This document shows, piece after piece, positions 15,301-27,386 of a DNA stretch of 64,000 nucleotides. The position numbers and the translations under genes are program-made. How positions within the stretch are numbered: position 1 is the first letter of the stretch; the number at the start of each line of letters is the position of its first letter. This DNA is from Eledone cirrhosa (lineage: Eukaryota > Mollusca > Cephalopoda > Octopoda > Eledonidae): contig OZ024741.1 of the NCBI GenBank assembly GCA_964016885.1, positions 411,093,464 through 411,157,463 on the forward strand, in the 5' to 3' direction. The notes under the pieces are model-generated. The model was not told the DNA's origin. It worked only from the letters and a program-made list of their open reading frames with translations, and ran no database searches.

Positions 15301-18300
15301 TGTTTTTTGTCATAACATCTACATGACCACTCTACAGTGTGGACTGGGTGTTTTTTTGTCATGACATCTACATGACCACTCTACAGTGTGGACTGGGTGT
15401 TTTTTGTCATGACATCTACATGACCACTCTTGTGTGTGGACTGGGTGTTTTTTGTCATGACATCTACATGACCACTCTACAGTGTGGACTGGGTGTTTTT
15501 TGTCATGACATCTACATGACCACTCTACAGTGTGGACTGGGTGTTTTTTGTCATGACATCTACATGACCACTCTACAGTGTGGACTGGGTGTTTTTTGTC
15601 ATGACATCTACATGACCACTCTACAGTGTGGACTGGGTGTTTTTTGTCATGACACCTACATGACCACTCTACAGTGTGGACTGGGTTGTTTTTTGTCATA
15701 ACATCTACATGACCACTCTACAGTGTGGACTGGGTGTTTTTTTGTCATGACATCTACATGACCACTCTACAGTGTGGACTGGGTGTTTTTTGTCATGACA
15801 TCTACATGACCACTCTTGTGTGTGGACTGGGTGTTTTTTGTCATGACATCTACATGACCACTCTACAGTGTGGACTGGGTGTTTTTTGTCATGACATCTA
15901 CATGACCACTCTACAGTGTGGACTGGGTGTTTTTTGTCATGACATCTACATGACCACTCTACAGTGTGGACTGGGTGTTTTTTGTCATGACACCTACATG
16001 ACCACTCTACAGTGTGGACTGGGTTGTTTTTTGTCATAACATCTACATGACCACTCTACAGTGTGGACTGGGTGTTTTTTGTCATGACATCTACATGACC
16101 ACTCTACAGTGTGGACTGGGTGTTTTTTGTCATGACATCTACATGACCACTCTACAGTGTGGACTGGGTGTTTTTTGTCATGACATCTACATGACCACTC
16201 TACAGTATGGACTGGGTGTTTTTTTGTCATGACATCTACATGACCACTCTACAGTGTGGACTGGGTGTTTTTTGTCATGACATCTACATGACCACTCTAC
16301 AGTGTGGACAGGGTGTTTTTTGTCATGACATCTACATGACCACTCTACAGTGTGGACAGGGTGTTTTTTGTCATGACATCTACATGACCACTCTACAGTG
16401 TGGACTGGGTGTTTTTTCTCATGACATCTACATGACCACTCTACAGTGTGGACTGGGTGTTTTTTGTCATGACATCTACATGACCACTCTACAGTGTGGA
16501 CTGGGTGTTTTTTGTCATGACATCTACATGACCACTCTACAGTGTGGACTGGGTGTTTTTTGTCATGACACCTACATGACCACTCTACAGTGTGGACTGG
16601 GTTGTTTTTTGTCATAACATCTACATGACCACTCTACAGTGTGGACTGGGTGTTTTTTGTCATGACATCTACATGACCACTCTACAGTGTGGACTGGGTG
16701 TTTTTTGTCATGACATCTACATGACCACTCTACAGTGTGGACTGGGTGTTTTTTGTCATGACACCTACATGACCACTCTACAGTGTAGACTGGGTGTTTT
16801 TTGTCATGACATCTACATGACCACTCTACAGTGTGGACTGGGTGTTTTTTGTCATGACATCTACATGACCACTCTACAGTGTGGACTGGGTGTTTTTTGT
16901 CATGACGCCTACATGACCACTCTACAGTGTGGACTGGGTTGTTTTTTGTCATAACATCTACATGACCACTCTACAGTGTGGACTGGGTGTTTTTTGTCAT
17001 GACATCTACATGACCACTCTACAGTGTGGACTGGGTGTTTTTTGTCATGACATCTACATGACCACTCTACAGTGTGGACTGGGTGTTTTTTGTCATGACA
17101 CCCACATGACCACTCTACAGTGTGGACTGGGTGTTTTTTGTCATGACATCTACATGACCACTCTACAGTGTGGACTGAGTGTTTTTTGTCATGACATCTA
17201 CATGACCACTCTACAGTGTGGACTGGGTTGTTTTTTGTCATAACATCTACATGACCACTCTACAGTGTGGACTGGGTGTTTTTTGTCATGACATCTACAT
17301 GACCACTCTACAGTGTGGACTGGGTGTTTTTTGTCATGACATCTACATGACCACTCTACAGTGTGGACTGGGTGTTTTTTGTCATGACATCTACATGACC
17401 ACTCTACAGTGTGGACTGGGTGTTTTTTGTCATGACATCTACATGACCACTCTACAGTGTGGACTGGGTGTTTTTTGTCATGACATCTACATGACCACTC
17501 TACAGTGTGGACTGGGTGTTTTTTGTCATGACACCTACGTGACCACTCTACAGTGTGGACAGGGTGTTTTTTATCATGACATCTACATGACCACTCTACA
17601 GTGTGGACTGGGTGTTTTTTGTCATGACATCTACATGACCACTCTACAGTGTGGACTGGGTGTTTTTTGTCATGACATCTACATGACCACTCTACAGTGT
17701 GGACTGGGTGTTTTTTGTCATGACATCTACATGACCACTCTACAGTGTGGACTGTGTGTTTTTTGTCATGACACCTACATGACCACTCTACAGTGTGGAC
17801 TGGGTGTTTTTTGTCATGACATCTACATGACCACTCTACAGTGTGGACTGGGTGTTTTTTGTCATGACATCTACATGACCACTCTACAGTGTGGACTGGG
17901 TGTTTTTTGTCATGACACCTACATGACCACTCTACAGTGTGGACTGGGTGTTTTTTGTCATGACACCTACATGACCACTCTACAGTGTGGACTGGGTGTT
18001 TTTTGTCATGACATCTACATGACCACTCTACAGTGTAGACTGGGTGTTTTTTGTCATGACATCTACATGACCACTCTACAGTGTGGACTGGGTGTTTTTT
18101 GTCATGACATCTACATGACCACTCTACAGTGTGGACTGGGTGTTTTTTGTCATGACATCTACATGACCACTCTACAGTGTGGACAGGGTGTTTTTTGTCA
18201 TGACATCTACATGACCACTCTACAGTGTGGACTGGGTGTTTTTTGTCATGACATCTACATGACCACTCTACAGTGTGGACAGGGTGTTTTTTGTCATGAC

Positions 18301-21300
18301 ATCTACATGACCACTCTACAGTGTGGACTGGGTGTTTTTTGTCATGACATCTACATGACCACTCTACAGTGTAGACTGGGTGTTTTTTGTCATGACATCT
18401 ACATGACCACTCTACAGTGTGGACTGGGTGTTTTTTGTCATGACATCTACATGACCACTCTACAGTGTGGACTGGGTGTTTTTTGTCATGACATCTACAT
18501 GACCACTCTACAGTGTGAACAGGGTGTTTTTTGTCATGACATCTACATGACCACTCTACAGTGTGGACTGGGTGTTTTTTGTCATGACATCTACATGACC
18601 ACTCTACAGTGTGGACAGGGTGTTTTTTGTCATGACATCTACATGACCACTCTACAGTGTGGACTGGGTGTTTTTTGTCATGACATCTACATGACCACTC
18701 TACAGTGTGGACTGGGTTTTTTTGTCATGACATCTACATGACCACTCTACAGTGTGGACTGGGTGTTTTTTGTCATGACATCTACATGACCACTCTACAG
18801 TGTGGACAGGGTGTTTTTTGTCATGACATCTACATGACCACTCTACAGTGTGGACTGGGTGTTTTTTGTCATGACATCTACATGACCACTCTACAGTGTG
18901 GACAGGGTGTTTTTTGTCATGACATCTACATGACCACTCTACAGTGTGGACTGGGTGTTTTTTGTCATGACATCTACATGACCACTCTACAGTGTGGACT
19001 GGGTGTTTTTTGTCATGACATCTACATGACCACTCTACAGTGTGGACTGGGTGTTTTTTGTCATGACATCTACATGACCACTCTACAGTGTGGACTGGGT
19101 GTTTTTTGTCATGACATCTACATGACCACTCTACAGTGTGGACTGTGTGTTTTTTGTCATGACACCTACATGACCACTCTACAGTGTGGACTGGGTGTTT
19201 TTTGTCATGACATCTACATGACCACTCTACAGTGTGGACTGGGTGTTTTTTGTCATGACATCTACATGACCACTCTACAGTGTGGACTGGGTGTTTTTTG
19301 TCATGACATCTACATGACCACTCTACAGTGTGGACTGGGTGTTTTTTGTCATGACATCTACATGACCACTCTACAGTGTGGACTGGGTGTTTTTTGTCAT
19401 GACATCTACATGACCACTCTACAGTGTGGACTGGGTGTTTTTTGTCATGACACCTACATGACCACTCTACAGTGTGGACTGGGTGTTTTTTGTCATGACA
19501 CCTACATGACCACTCTACAGTGTGGACTGGGTGTTTTTTGTCATGACATCTACATGACCACTCTACAGTGTGGACTGGGTGTTTTTTGTCATGACATCTA
19601 CATGACCACTCTACAGTGTGGACTGGGTGTTTTTTGTCATGACATCTACATGACCACTCTACAGTGTGGACTGAGTGTTTTTTGTCATGACATCTACATG
19701 ACCACTCTACAGTGTGGACTGGGTTTTTTTGTCATGACATCTACATGACCACTCTACAGTGTGGACTGGGTGTTTTTTGTCATGACATCTACATGACCAC
19801 TCTACAGTGTGGACAGGGTGTTTTTTGTCATGACATCTACATGACCACTCTACAGTGTGGACTGGGTGTTTTTTGTCATGACACCCACATGACCACTCTA
19901 CAGTGTGGACTGGGTGTTTTTTGTCATGACATCTACATGACCACTCTACAGTGTGGACTGAGTGTTTTTTGTCATGACATCTACATGACCACTCTACAGT
20001 GTGGACTGGGTGTTTTTTGTCATGACATCTACATGACCACTCTACAGTGTGGACTGGGTGTTTTTTGTCATGACACCTACATGACCACTCTACAGTGTGG
20101 ACTGGGTGTTTTTTGTCATGACACCTACATGACCACTCTTGTGTGTAGACTGGGTGTTTTTTGTCATGACATCTACATGACCACTCTACAGTGTGGACTG
20201 AGTGTTTTTTGTCATGACATCTACATGACCACTCTACAGTGTGGACTGGGTGTTTTTTGTCATAACATCTACATGACCACTCTACAGTGTGGACTGGGTG
20301 TTTTTTGTCATGACATCTACATGACCACTCTACAGTGTGGACTGAGTGTTTTTTGTCATGACATCTACATGACCACTCTACAGTGTGGACTGGGTGTTTT
20401 TTGTCATGACATCTACATGACCACTCTACAGTGTGGACTGGGTGTTTTTTGTCATGACATCTACATCACCACTCTACAGTGTGGACTGGGTGTTTTTTGT
20501 CATGACATCTACATGACCACTCTACAGTGTGGACTGGGTGTTTTTTGTCATGACATCTACATGACCACTCTACAGTGTGGACTGGGTGTTTTTTGTCATG
20601 ACATCTACATGACCACTCTACAGTGTGGACTGGGTGTTTTTTGTCATGACATCTACATGACCACTCTACAGTGTGGACTGGGTGTTTTTTGTCATGACAT
20701 CTACATGACCACTCTACAGTGTGGACTGGGTGTTTTTTGTCATGACATCTACATGACCACTCTACAGTGTGGACTGGGTGTTTTTTGTCATGACATCTAC
20801 ATGACCACTCTACAGTATGGACTGGGTGTTTTTTTGTCATGACATCTACATGACCACTCTACAGTGTGGACTGGGTGTTTTTTGTCATGACATCTACATG
20901 ACCACTCTACAGTGTGGACAGGGTGTTTTTTGTCATGACATCTACATGACCACTCTACAGTGTGGACAGGGTGTTTTTTGTCATGACATCTACATGACCA
21001 CTCTACAGTGTGGACTGGGTGTTTTTTGTCATGACATCTACATGACCACTCTACAGTGTGGACTGGGTGTTTTTTGTCATGACACCTACATGACCACTCT
21101 ACAGTGTGGACTGGGTGTTTTTTGTCATGACATCTACATGACCACTCTACAGTGTGGACTGGGTGTTTTTTGTCATGACATCTACATGACCACTCTACAG
21201 TGTGGACTGGGTTGTTTTTTGTCATAACATCTACATGACCACTCTACAGTGTGGACTGGGTGTTTTTTTGTCATGACATCTACATGACCACTCTACAGTG

Positions 21301-23100
21301 TGGACTGGGTGTTTTTTGTCATGACATCTACATGACCACTCTTGTGTGTGGACTGGGTGTTTTTTGTCATGACATCTACATGACCACTCTACAGTGTGGA
21401 CTGGGTGTTTTTTGTCATGACATCTACATGACCACTCTACAGTGTGGACTGGGTGTTTTTTGTCATGACATCTACATGACCACTCTACAGTGTGGACTGG
21501 GTGTTTTTTGTCATGACATCTACATGACCACTCTACAGTGTGGACTGGGTGTTTTTTGTCATGACACCTACATGACCACTCTACAGTGTGGACTGGGTTG
21601 TTTTTTGTCATAACATCTACATGACCACTCTACAGTGTGGACTGGGTGTTTTTTTGTCATGACATCTACATGACCACTCTACAGTGTGGACTGGGTGTTT
21701 TTTGTCATGACATCTACATGACCACTCTTGTGTGTGGACTGGGTGTTTTTTGTCATGACATCTACATGACCACTCTACAGTGTGGACTGGGTGTTTTTTG
21801 TCATGACATCTACATGACCACTCTACAGTGTGGACTGGGTGTTTTTTGTCATGACATCTACATGACCACTCTACAGTGTGGACTGGGTGTTTTTTGTCAT
21901 GACACCTACATGACCACTCTACAGTGTGGACTGGGTTGTTTTTTGTCATAACATCTACATGACCACTCTACAGTGTGGACTGGGTGTTTTTTGTCATGAC
22001 ATCTACATGACCACTCTACAGTGTGGACTGGGTGTTTTTTGTCATGACATCTACATGACCACTCTACAGTGTGGACTGGGTGTTTTTTGTCATGACATCT
22101 ACATGACCACTCTACAGTATGGACTGGGTGTTTTTTTGTCATGACATCTACATGACCACTCTACAGTGTGGACTGGGTGTTTTTTGTCATGACATCTACA
22201 TGACCACTCTACAGTGTGGACAGGGTGTTTTTTGTCATGACATCTACATGACCACTCTACAGTGTGGACAGGGTGTTTTTTGTCATGACATCTACATGAC
22301 CACTCTACAGTGTGGACTGGGTGTTTTTTGTCATGACATCTACATGACCACTCTACAGTGTGGACTGGGTGTTTTTTGTCATGACATCTACATGACCACT
22401 CTACAGTGTGGACTGGGTGTTTTTTGTCATGACATCTACATGACCACTCTACAGTGTGGACTGGGTGTTTTTTGTCATGACACCTACATGACCACTCTAC
22501 AGTGTGGACTGGGTTGTTTTTTGTCATAACATCTACATGACCACTCTACAGTGTGGACTGGGTGTTTTTTGTCATGACATCTACATGACCACTCTACAGT
22601 GTGGACTGGGTGTTTTTTGTCATGACATCTACATGACCACTCTACAGTGTGGACTGGGTGTTTTTTGTCATGACACCTACATGACCACTCTACAGTGTAG
22701 ACTGGGTGTTTTTTGTCATGACATCTACATGACCACTCTACAGTGTGGACTGGGTGTTTTTTGTCATGACATCTACATGACCACTCTACAGTGTGGACTG
22801 GGTGTTTTTTGTCATGACACCTACATGACCACTCTACAGTGTGGACTGGGTTGTTTTTTGTCATAACATCTACATGACCACTCTACAGTGTGGACTGGGT
22901 GTTTTTTGTCATGACATCTACATGACCACTCTACAGTGTGGACTGGGTGTTTTTTGTCATGACATCTACATGACCACTCTACAGTGTGGACTGGGTGTTT
23001 TTTGTCATGACACCCACATGACCACTCTACAGTGTGGACTGGGTGTTTTTTGTCATGACATCTACATGACCACTCTACAGTGTGGACTGAGAGTTTTTTG
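12380..23100. repeat. Large tandem duplication of about 4.8 kb within the 48-bp array
   Basis: Units from about 12,380 to 17,190 are repeated in the same order at about 18,340 to 23,100. Marker variants line up with a constant offset: 12,745 with 18,705 and 13,752 with 19,712 (offset 5,960), then 14,905 with 20,817, 15,339 with 21,251, 16,207 with 22,119 and 16,929 with 22,841 (offset 5,912). The 48-bp drop in offset near 14,280 means one unit was lost from the second copy or gained in the first. The copies differ only at scattered single bases, such as TTTTTCTCATG near 16,417. The stretch from about 17,200 to 18,340 separates the two copies. Confidence 0.85.
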
Positions 23101-23604
23101 TCATGACATCTACATCACCACTCTACAGTGTGGACTGGGTGTTTTTTGTCATGACATCTACATGACCACTCTACAGTGTGGACTGGGTGTTTTTTGTCAT
23201 GACATCTACATGACCACTCTACAGTGTGGACTGGGTGTTTTTTGTCATGACATCTACATGACCACTCTACAGTGTGGACTGGGTGTTTTTTGTCATGACA
23301 TCTACATGACCACTCTACAGTGTGGACTGGGTGTTTTTTGTCATGACACCTACATGACCACTCTACAGTGTGGACTGGGTGTTTTTTGTCATGACACCTA
23401 CATGACCACTCTACAGTGTAGACTGGGTGTTTTTTGTCATGACATCTACATGACCACTCTACAGTGTGGACTGGGTGTTTTTTGTCATGAAACCTACATG
23501 ACCACTCTACAGTGTGGACTGGGTGTTTTTTGTCAAGACACCTACATGACCACTCTACAGTGTGGACTGGGTGTTTTTTGTCAAGACACCTAGGCGACCA
23601 CTTT

Positions 23605-24018
23605 ATGGTGTGGGTTGGGGACAAGAAGTATGACATTATACTGGAGAGTAGCTCTCTAACCCATGAATACATGGAACAGTAGACGATGATGATGACAATG
23701 ATAATGATGATGGTGGTGATGATAACGATGGTGGTGGTGATAATGAAGATGATGGTGATGGTGGTGATAATGAAGATGATGGTGGTGGTGGTGGTGGTGG
23801 TGATAATGAAGATGGTGGTGGTGGTGGTGATAATGAAGATGGTGGTGGTGGTGATAATGAAGATGTATATTTATATAAACTCACCAATAACACAACAAGT
23901 TTCAACCCGATATTTATCAATTTCACAGACACTGTGGGCTAAATAAGCTAACTCCACACGGTTTTCCTGCAAATAACCGCAACAACACATATTTAGCGAA
24001 AATTATGACACATTTGAA
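23605..24018. repeat. Array edge, (GAT/GGT/AAT)n microsatellite and short spacer
   Basis: The last recognisable 48-bp unit decays at about 23,604 into about 75 bp of ordinary sequence. From 23,682 to about 23,868 there is an impure trinucleotide run of GAT, GGT, AAT and GAA. It ends at ATGTATATTTATATAAAC. The remaining 150 bp up to the next array has no repeat or coding signal that I can see. The Met/Val-rich ORF and its proline/serine-rich antisense here are products of the trinucleotide run. Confidence 0.85.
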
Positions 24019-24688
24019 AAACAAAGAATTGTTAGATTAGATTATAACAAAGGATTGTTAGGTTAGATTATAACAAAGAATTGTTAGGTTAGATTATAAC
24101 AAAGGATTGTTAGATTAGATTATAACAAAGAATTGTTAGGTTAGATTATAACAAAGGATTGTTAGGTTAGATTATAACAAAGAATTGTTAGGTTAGATTA
24201 TAACAAAGGATTGTTAGGTTAGATTATAACAAAGAATTGTTAGGTTAGATTATAGCAAAGAATTGTTAGGTTAGATTATAACAAAGAATTGTTAGGTTAG
24301 ATTATAACAAAGGATTGTTAGATTAGATTATAACAAAGAATTGTTAGGTTAGATTATAACAAAGAATTGTTAGGTTAGATTATAACAAAGGATTGTTAGA
24401 TTAGATTATAACAAAGGATTGTTAGGTTAGATTATAACAAAGAATTGTCAGGTTAGATTATAACAAAGGATTGTTAGATTAGATTATAACAAAGGATTGT
24501 TAGATTAGATTATAACAAAGGATTGTTAGGTTAGATTATAACAAAGAATTGTTAGGTTAGATTATAACAAAGAATTGTTAGGTTAGATTATAACAAAGAA
24601 TTGTTAGGTTAGATTATAACAAAGAATTGTTAGGTTAGATTATAACAAAGAATTGTTAGGTTAGATTATAACAAAGAATTGTTAGATT
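24019..24688. repeat. 26-bp minisatellite, about 26 units
   Basis: The tandem unit reads ATTGTTAGGTTAG followed by ATTATAACAAAGR and is 26 bp long. Two positions toggle between units: GGTTAG/GATTAG and AAAGGA/AAAGAA. Single exceptions are TATAGCAAAG and TTGTCAGG. The first and last units are complete and match the consensus well, so the array looks young. It contains TTAGGTTAG, but this is not a telomeric repeat. Confidence 0.95.
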
Positions 24689-25333
24689 ATATGGAAGCTG
24701 TCAAGTTACACCAGTGACTCGGGGGTCAGGAATTTGGTGATTAATGCATTTTTCAAACAGTTTCAAAAACCAGTTTGTAAACTACTATATATACTTGAAT
24801 ATAAGCACCCACTGCCTCTTTTATGTCTGAGAAATGGGCAAAAATCCAAACCACATTTATAAGCCAAGGCAGCTAATCAACATATTGTTTAGATGGTGTA
24901 TATAATTTGACCCCACCCCCCTCCACCTCATTTTACCATCAATTTTTTGGGTTCACATATTCCTCAGCTTATAGTATATAATGTAAGCACAGAACTCCTG
25001 GTCTTCAAATCACCAATATAACGCTAATATCGCTGTTATAATAAATTATATTCAGTTTAGTTTCTCCTGTTTGTACAACCAAACATAGATAATCAGAAGA
25101 AAATCTTAAACATATAAAGAAGTAATTCTTCATACACATTCTTTAGGCCTGTAATTATTTTAAAGTTTTAAAATATTGTCACAAAGCTTTCAAAAACTGT
25201 CTTGAAACTCTATTCAATGATCAGTGTTTACTTTTCTTAATTGTATCAAGCTCTAGCTTTTCTTTATGGTAAACTTTACAATGGAGGAAAGAAATGAGAT
25301 TTTGGTCTTGTCAGCGATTTGATAAACCCTCGG
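24689..25333. other. Non-repetitive intronic DNA, no gene seen
   Basis: This is the longest stretch without tandem repeats in the left part of the window. I looked on both strands for the CDC23 exon that should follow the one at 26,175-26,272, and found no conserved coding block. The sequence is AT-rich with one C-rich patch near 24,910-24,935. It most likely belongs to the intron downstream of that exon. Confidence 0.6.
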
Positions 25334-25470
25334 ATGTTGATGTCATGATAAAATACACCCAGTACACTCTGTAAAGTGGTAGTGTTGGTGTCATGATAAA
25401 ATACACCCAGTACACTCTGTAAAGTGGTAGTGCTGGTGTCATGATATAATACACCTAGTACACTCTGTAC
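25334..25470 (-). repeat. Three diverged inverted copies of the 48-bp unit
   Basis: Two complete 48-bp units and a third partial one are present, starting near 25,338, 25,386 and 25,433. Read on the plus strand they give CCAGTACACTCTGTAAAGTGG, GTGTCATGATA and AAATACACC in order. This matches the reverse complement of the main 48-bp array (CCAGTCCACACTGTAGAGTGG, ATGTCATGACA, AAAACACC) over the whole unit with the same spacing. They are therefore related to the main array but older, and lie in opposite orientation about 1.7 kb beyond its end. Confidence 0.85.
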
Positions 25471-26128
25471 TTATTGTAAACCAGATACACAGGGATACAG
25501 TGTACCTATTGTAAACCAGATATACACAGGGATACAGTGTAGCTATTGTAAACCTGATATACACAGGGATACAGTGTACCTATTGTAAACCAGATACACA
25601 CTGGGATACAGTGTACCTATTGTAAACCAGATATACACAGGGATACAGTGTACCTATTGTAAACCAGATATACACAGGGATACAGTGTACCTATTGTAAA
25701 CCAGATATACACAGGGGTACAGTGTACCTATTGTAAACCAGATATACACAGGGATACAGTGTACCTATTGTAAACCAGATATACACAGGGATACAGTGTA
25801 CCTATTGTAAACCAGATATACACAGGGATACAGTGTACCTATTGTAAACCAGATACACACTGGGATACAGTGTACCTATTGTAAACCAGATATACACAGG
25901 GATACAGTGTACCTATTGTAAACCAGATATACACAGGGATACAGTGTACCTATTGTAAACCAGATACACACTGGGATACAGTGTACCTATTGTAAACCTG
26001 ATATACACAGGGATACAGTGTACCTATTGAAAACCAGATATACACAGGGATACAGTGTATCTATTGTAAACCAGATATACACAGGGATACAGTGTACCTA
26101 TTGTAAACCAGATACACACTGAGATATT
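25471..26128. repeat. 37-bp minisatellite, about 18 units
   Basis: The tandem unit contains GTGTACCTATTGTAAACCAG, then ATATACACAGGGATACA, for a total of 37 bp. A recurring variant has ATACACACTGGGATACA. The array starts directly where the third diverged 48-bp unit breaks off (CACTCTGTACTTATTGTAAACC). It ends about 45 bp before the donor-side flank of the CDC23 exon at 26,175. Confidence 0.95.
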
Positions 26129-26174
26129 TATAGTTAAGAAAAGACTAATAAATATATCAATATACAAGACTTAC

Positions 26175-26272
26175 TTTAACAAAAAGTATATTTGAGAAGA
26201 TGTCCATATTTTCTAGACGGTATGGATCTTTCTCTCGCAGTTTCATAAAAACTTCAACAGCCTGGTCAAAAC
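26175..26272 (-). CDS. CDC23: CDC23/APC8 exon, TPR region (third exon in window)
   Basis: CDC23 (APC8) is a scaffold subunit of the anaphase-promoting complex, the nuclear ubiquitin ligase that targets cyclin B and securin. It is built almost entirely of tetratricopeptide repeats. This exon encodes 32 complete residues including FDQAVEVFMKLREKDPYRLE and NMDIFSNILFVK. The block around KDPYRLENMD is strongly reminiscent of the animal CDC23 segment RKQDPYRIENMD. The acceptor is TTTTCTCCAG at 26,273-26,282 and the donor is GTAAGT at 26,169-26,174, both canonical. The exon is 98 nt, completes a Ser codon split from the previous exon and ends in phase 0. The next exon, expected to carry a SELS.LAH-type segment, is not in the window, so the following intron is at least 26 kb. 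Confidence 0.9.
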
Positions 26273-26324
26273 CTGGAGAAAATAAAAAAATAAAATCTAA
26301 ATTTAGACTAATCTTGATTTTACA

Positions 26325-26747
26325 TATATATATATACAATGTCTACATATAACTATATATATACACAACACTCCATATATATATACAATGTCTACATATA
26401 ACTATATATATACACAACACTCTACATATATATATATATACAATGTCTATATATAACTATATATATACACAACACTCTACATATATATATATATACAATG
26501 TCTACATATAACTATATATATACACAACACTCCATATATATATACAATGTCTACATATAACTATATATATACACAACACTCTACATATATATATATATAT
26601 ACAATGTCTATATATAACTATATATATACACAACACTCTACATATATATATATATATACAATGTCTACATATAACTATATATATACACAACACTCCATAT
26701 ATATATACAATGTCTACATATAACTATATATATACACAACACTCTAC

Positions 26748-26779
<32 letters not shown>

Positions 26780-26985
26780 TCTATATATAACTATATATAC
26801 ACAACACTCCATACATACAATGTCTTTATACAACTATATATATACACAACACTCCATATATATATATATATATATATAATGTCTATATACAACTATATAT
26901 ATACACAACACTCCACATATATATATATAATGTCTATATATTACTATATACAACACTCCACATATACAATGTCTATATATATTAT
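26325..26985. repeat. AT-rich minisatellite with (TA)n, unit about 50-57 bp
   Basis: The repeated core is ACAATGTCTACATATAACT followed by ATATATATACACAACACTC and then a (TA)n run. The variable (TA)n length makes the unit swing from about 44 to 67 bp. I count about 12 to 13 units, with the rightmost ones degraded. It sits about 50 bp upstream (in transcript sense) of the CDC23 acceptor at 26,273. The Tyr/Ile-rich ORFs on both strands are by-products of the repeat. Confidence 0.9.
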
Positions 26986-27104
26986 ACATACATCAATATT
27001 TTCATAGATTTTTTAACAAATTTTCTATAAATAAAAACATTTCATAGTGTGTGCATGTGTGTATATATGAGAGTGTGTTTGTATATACATATATATCAGT
27101 TTAC

Positions 27105-27318
27105 TCAGCTGTAGAAATGAGATGATAGGGACTGGGGTCCCTCTCATTCCACTGCAAAGTGGTCGTGGAGGTGCCACGGAATAAAAGCACCCAGCACTCA
27201 CTGTAAATGAGGTTAGTGTTAAGAAGGGCATCCAGCTGTAGAAATCAAGCCAGAATCAGTTCCCGTCCCACCCTTGCAAGCAGGGAAAAGCGGACGTAAA
27301 TTGATGATGATGATGATC
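27105..27318 (+). mobile_element. Dispersed (GAT)n-tailed repeat, copy 1
   Basis: This is a member of a dispersed repeat family seen three times in the window. Recognisable blocks are CCACTGCAAAGTGGTCGTGG, then AAGCACCCAGCAC, TTAGTGTTAAGAAGGGCATC, CAGCTGTAGAAATC, GCAAGCAGGGAAAAGCGGACG and a GATGATGATGAT tail. The blocks occur in the same order as in the copies at 28,195-28,530 (inverted) and 35,100-35,455. This copy is the most divergent and has one instead of two of the 48-bp-like segments. Family name and class (SINE-like or truncated LINE 3' end) are not settled here. Confidence 0.75.
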
Positions 27319-27386
27319 AGTGTATTGAAAACATGAGAAAAAAGTACTTAATACTAAAGTAGAGTTTTAATATACAATATTATTAC

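Larger units (their letters stand above)
1..23604. repeat. 48-bp minisatellite, about 490 tandem units
   Basis: The sequence is a continuous head-to-tail array whose unit is almost always 48 bp. Each unit carries a T6 run, the palindrome TGTCATGACA, then CTACATGACCACTCTACAG and TGTGGACTGGG. Common variants are ACATC/ACACC, GGACTGGG/GGACAGGG, GGACGAGG, CTGAGTG, CTGTGTG and a +3 form with CTACTACATG (51 bp). Single-base length changes occur in the T run. The +3 and GGACGAGG variants are confined to about the first 6.5 kb, so the array has at least two subdomains. The last units (23,460-23,604) are the most degraded, as expected at an array edge. The left edge lies outside the window. Because 48 is divisible by 3 and the unit lacks stops in two frames, it produces long artefactual ORFs on both strands. 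The array lies inside or immediately 3' of the CDC23 gene. Confidence 0.97.

Noticed and set aside
1..23593. Very long ORFs on both strands with a 16-residue repeat (MTTLQCGLGVFCHDIY forward, CHDKKHPVHTVEWSCR reverse).
   Set aside because: The 48-bp unit is divisible by three and lacks stops in these frames, so openness is automatic. Recurrent variants mostly change the residue (CTG/CAG, ATC/ACC, GGA/AGA). Single-base indels break the frame repeatedly, and identity is equal on both strands. A codon-position substitution test or proteomics could overturn this.
1..23604. CRISPR-like array of regular direct repeats.
   Set aside because: There are no unique spacers between repeats, the context is eukaryotic, and no cas-like genes are present.
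23636..23946. Met/Val-rich ORF and a Pro/Ser-rich antisense ORF.
   Set aside because: Both are produced by the GAT/GGT microsatellite and have no conserved features.
24019..24688. Telomere-like TTAGG repeats.
   Set aside because: Only TTAGGTTAG appears within each 26-bp unit, followed by unrelated sequence. It is not a tandem (TTAGG)n or (TTAGGG)n tract.
24689..25333. Possible next CDC23 exon (expected SELS.LAH-type segment).
   Set aside because: I read both strands and found no matching coding block or suitably placed splice pair.
26502..27007. Tyr/Ile-rich ORFs on both strands.
   Set aside because: They come from the AT-rich minisatellite and have no similarity to a protein family that I recognise.
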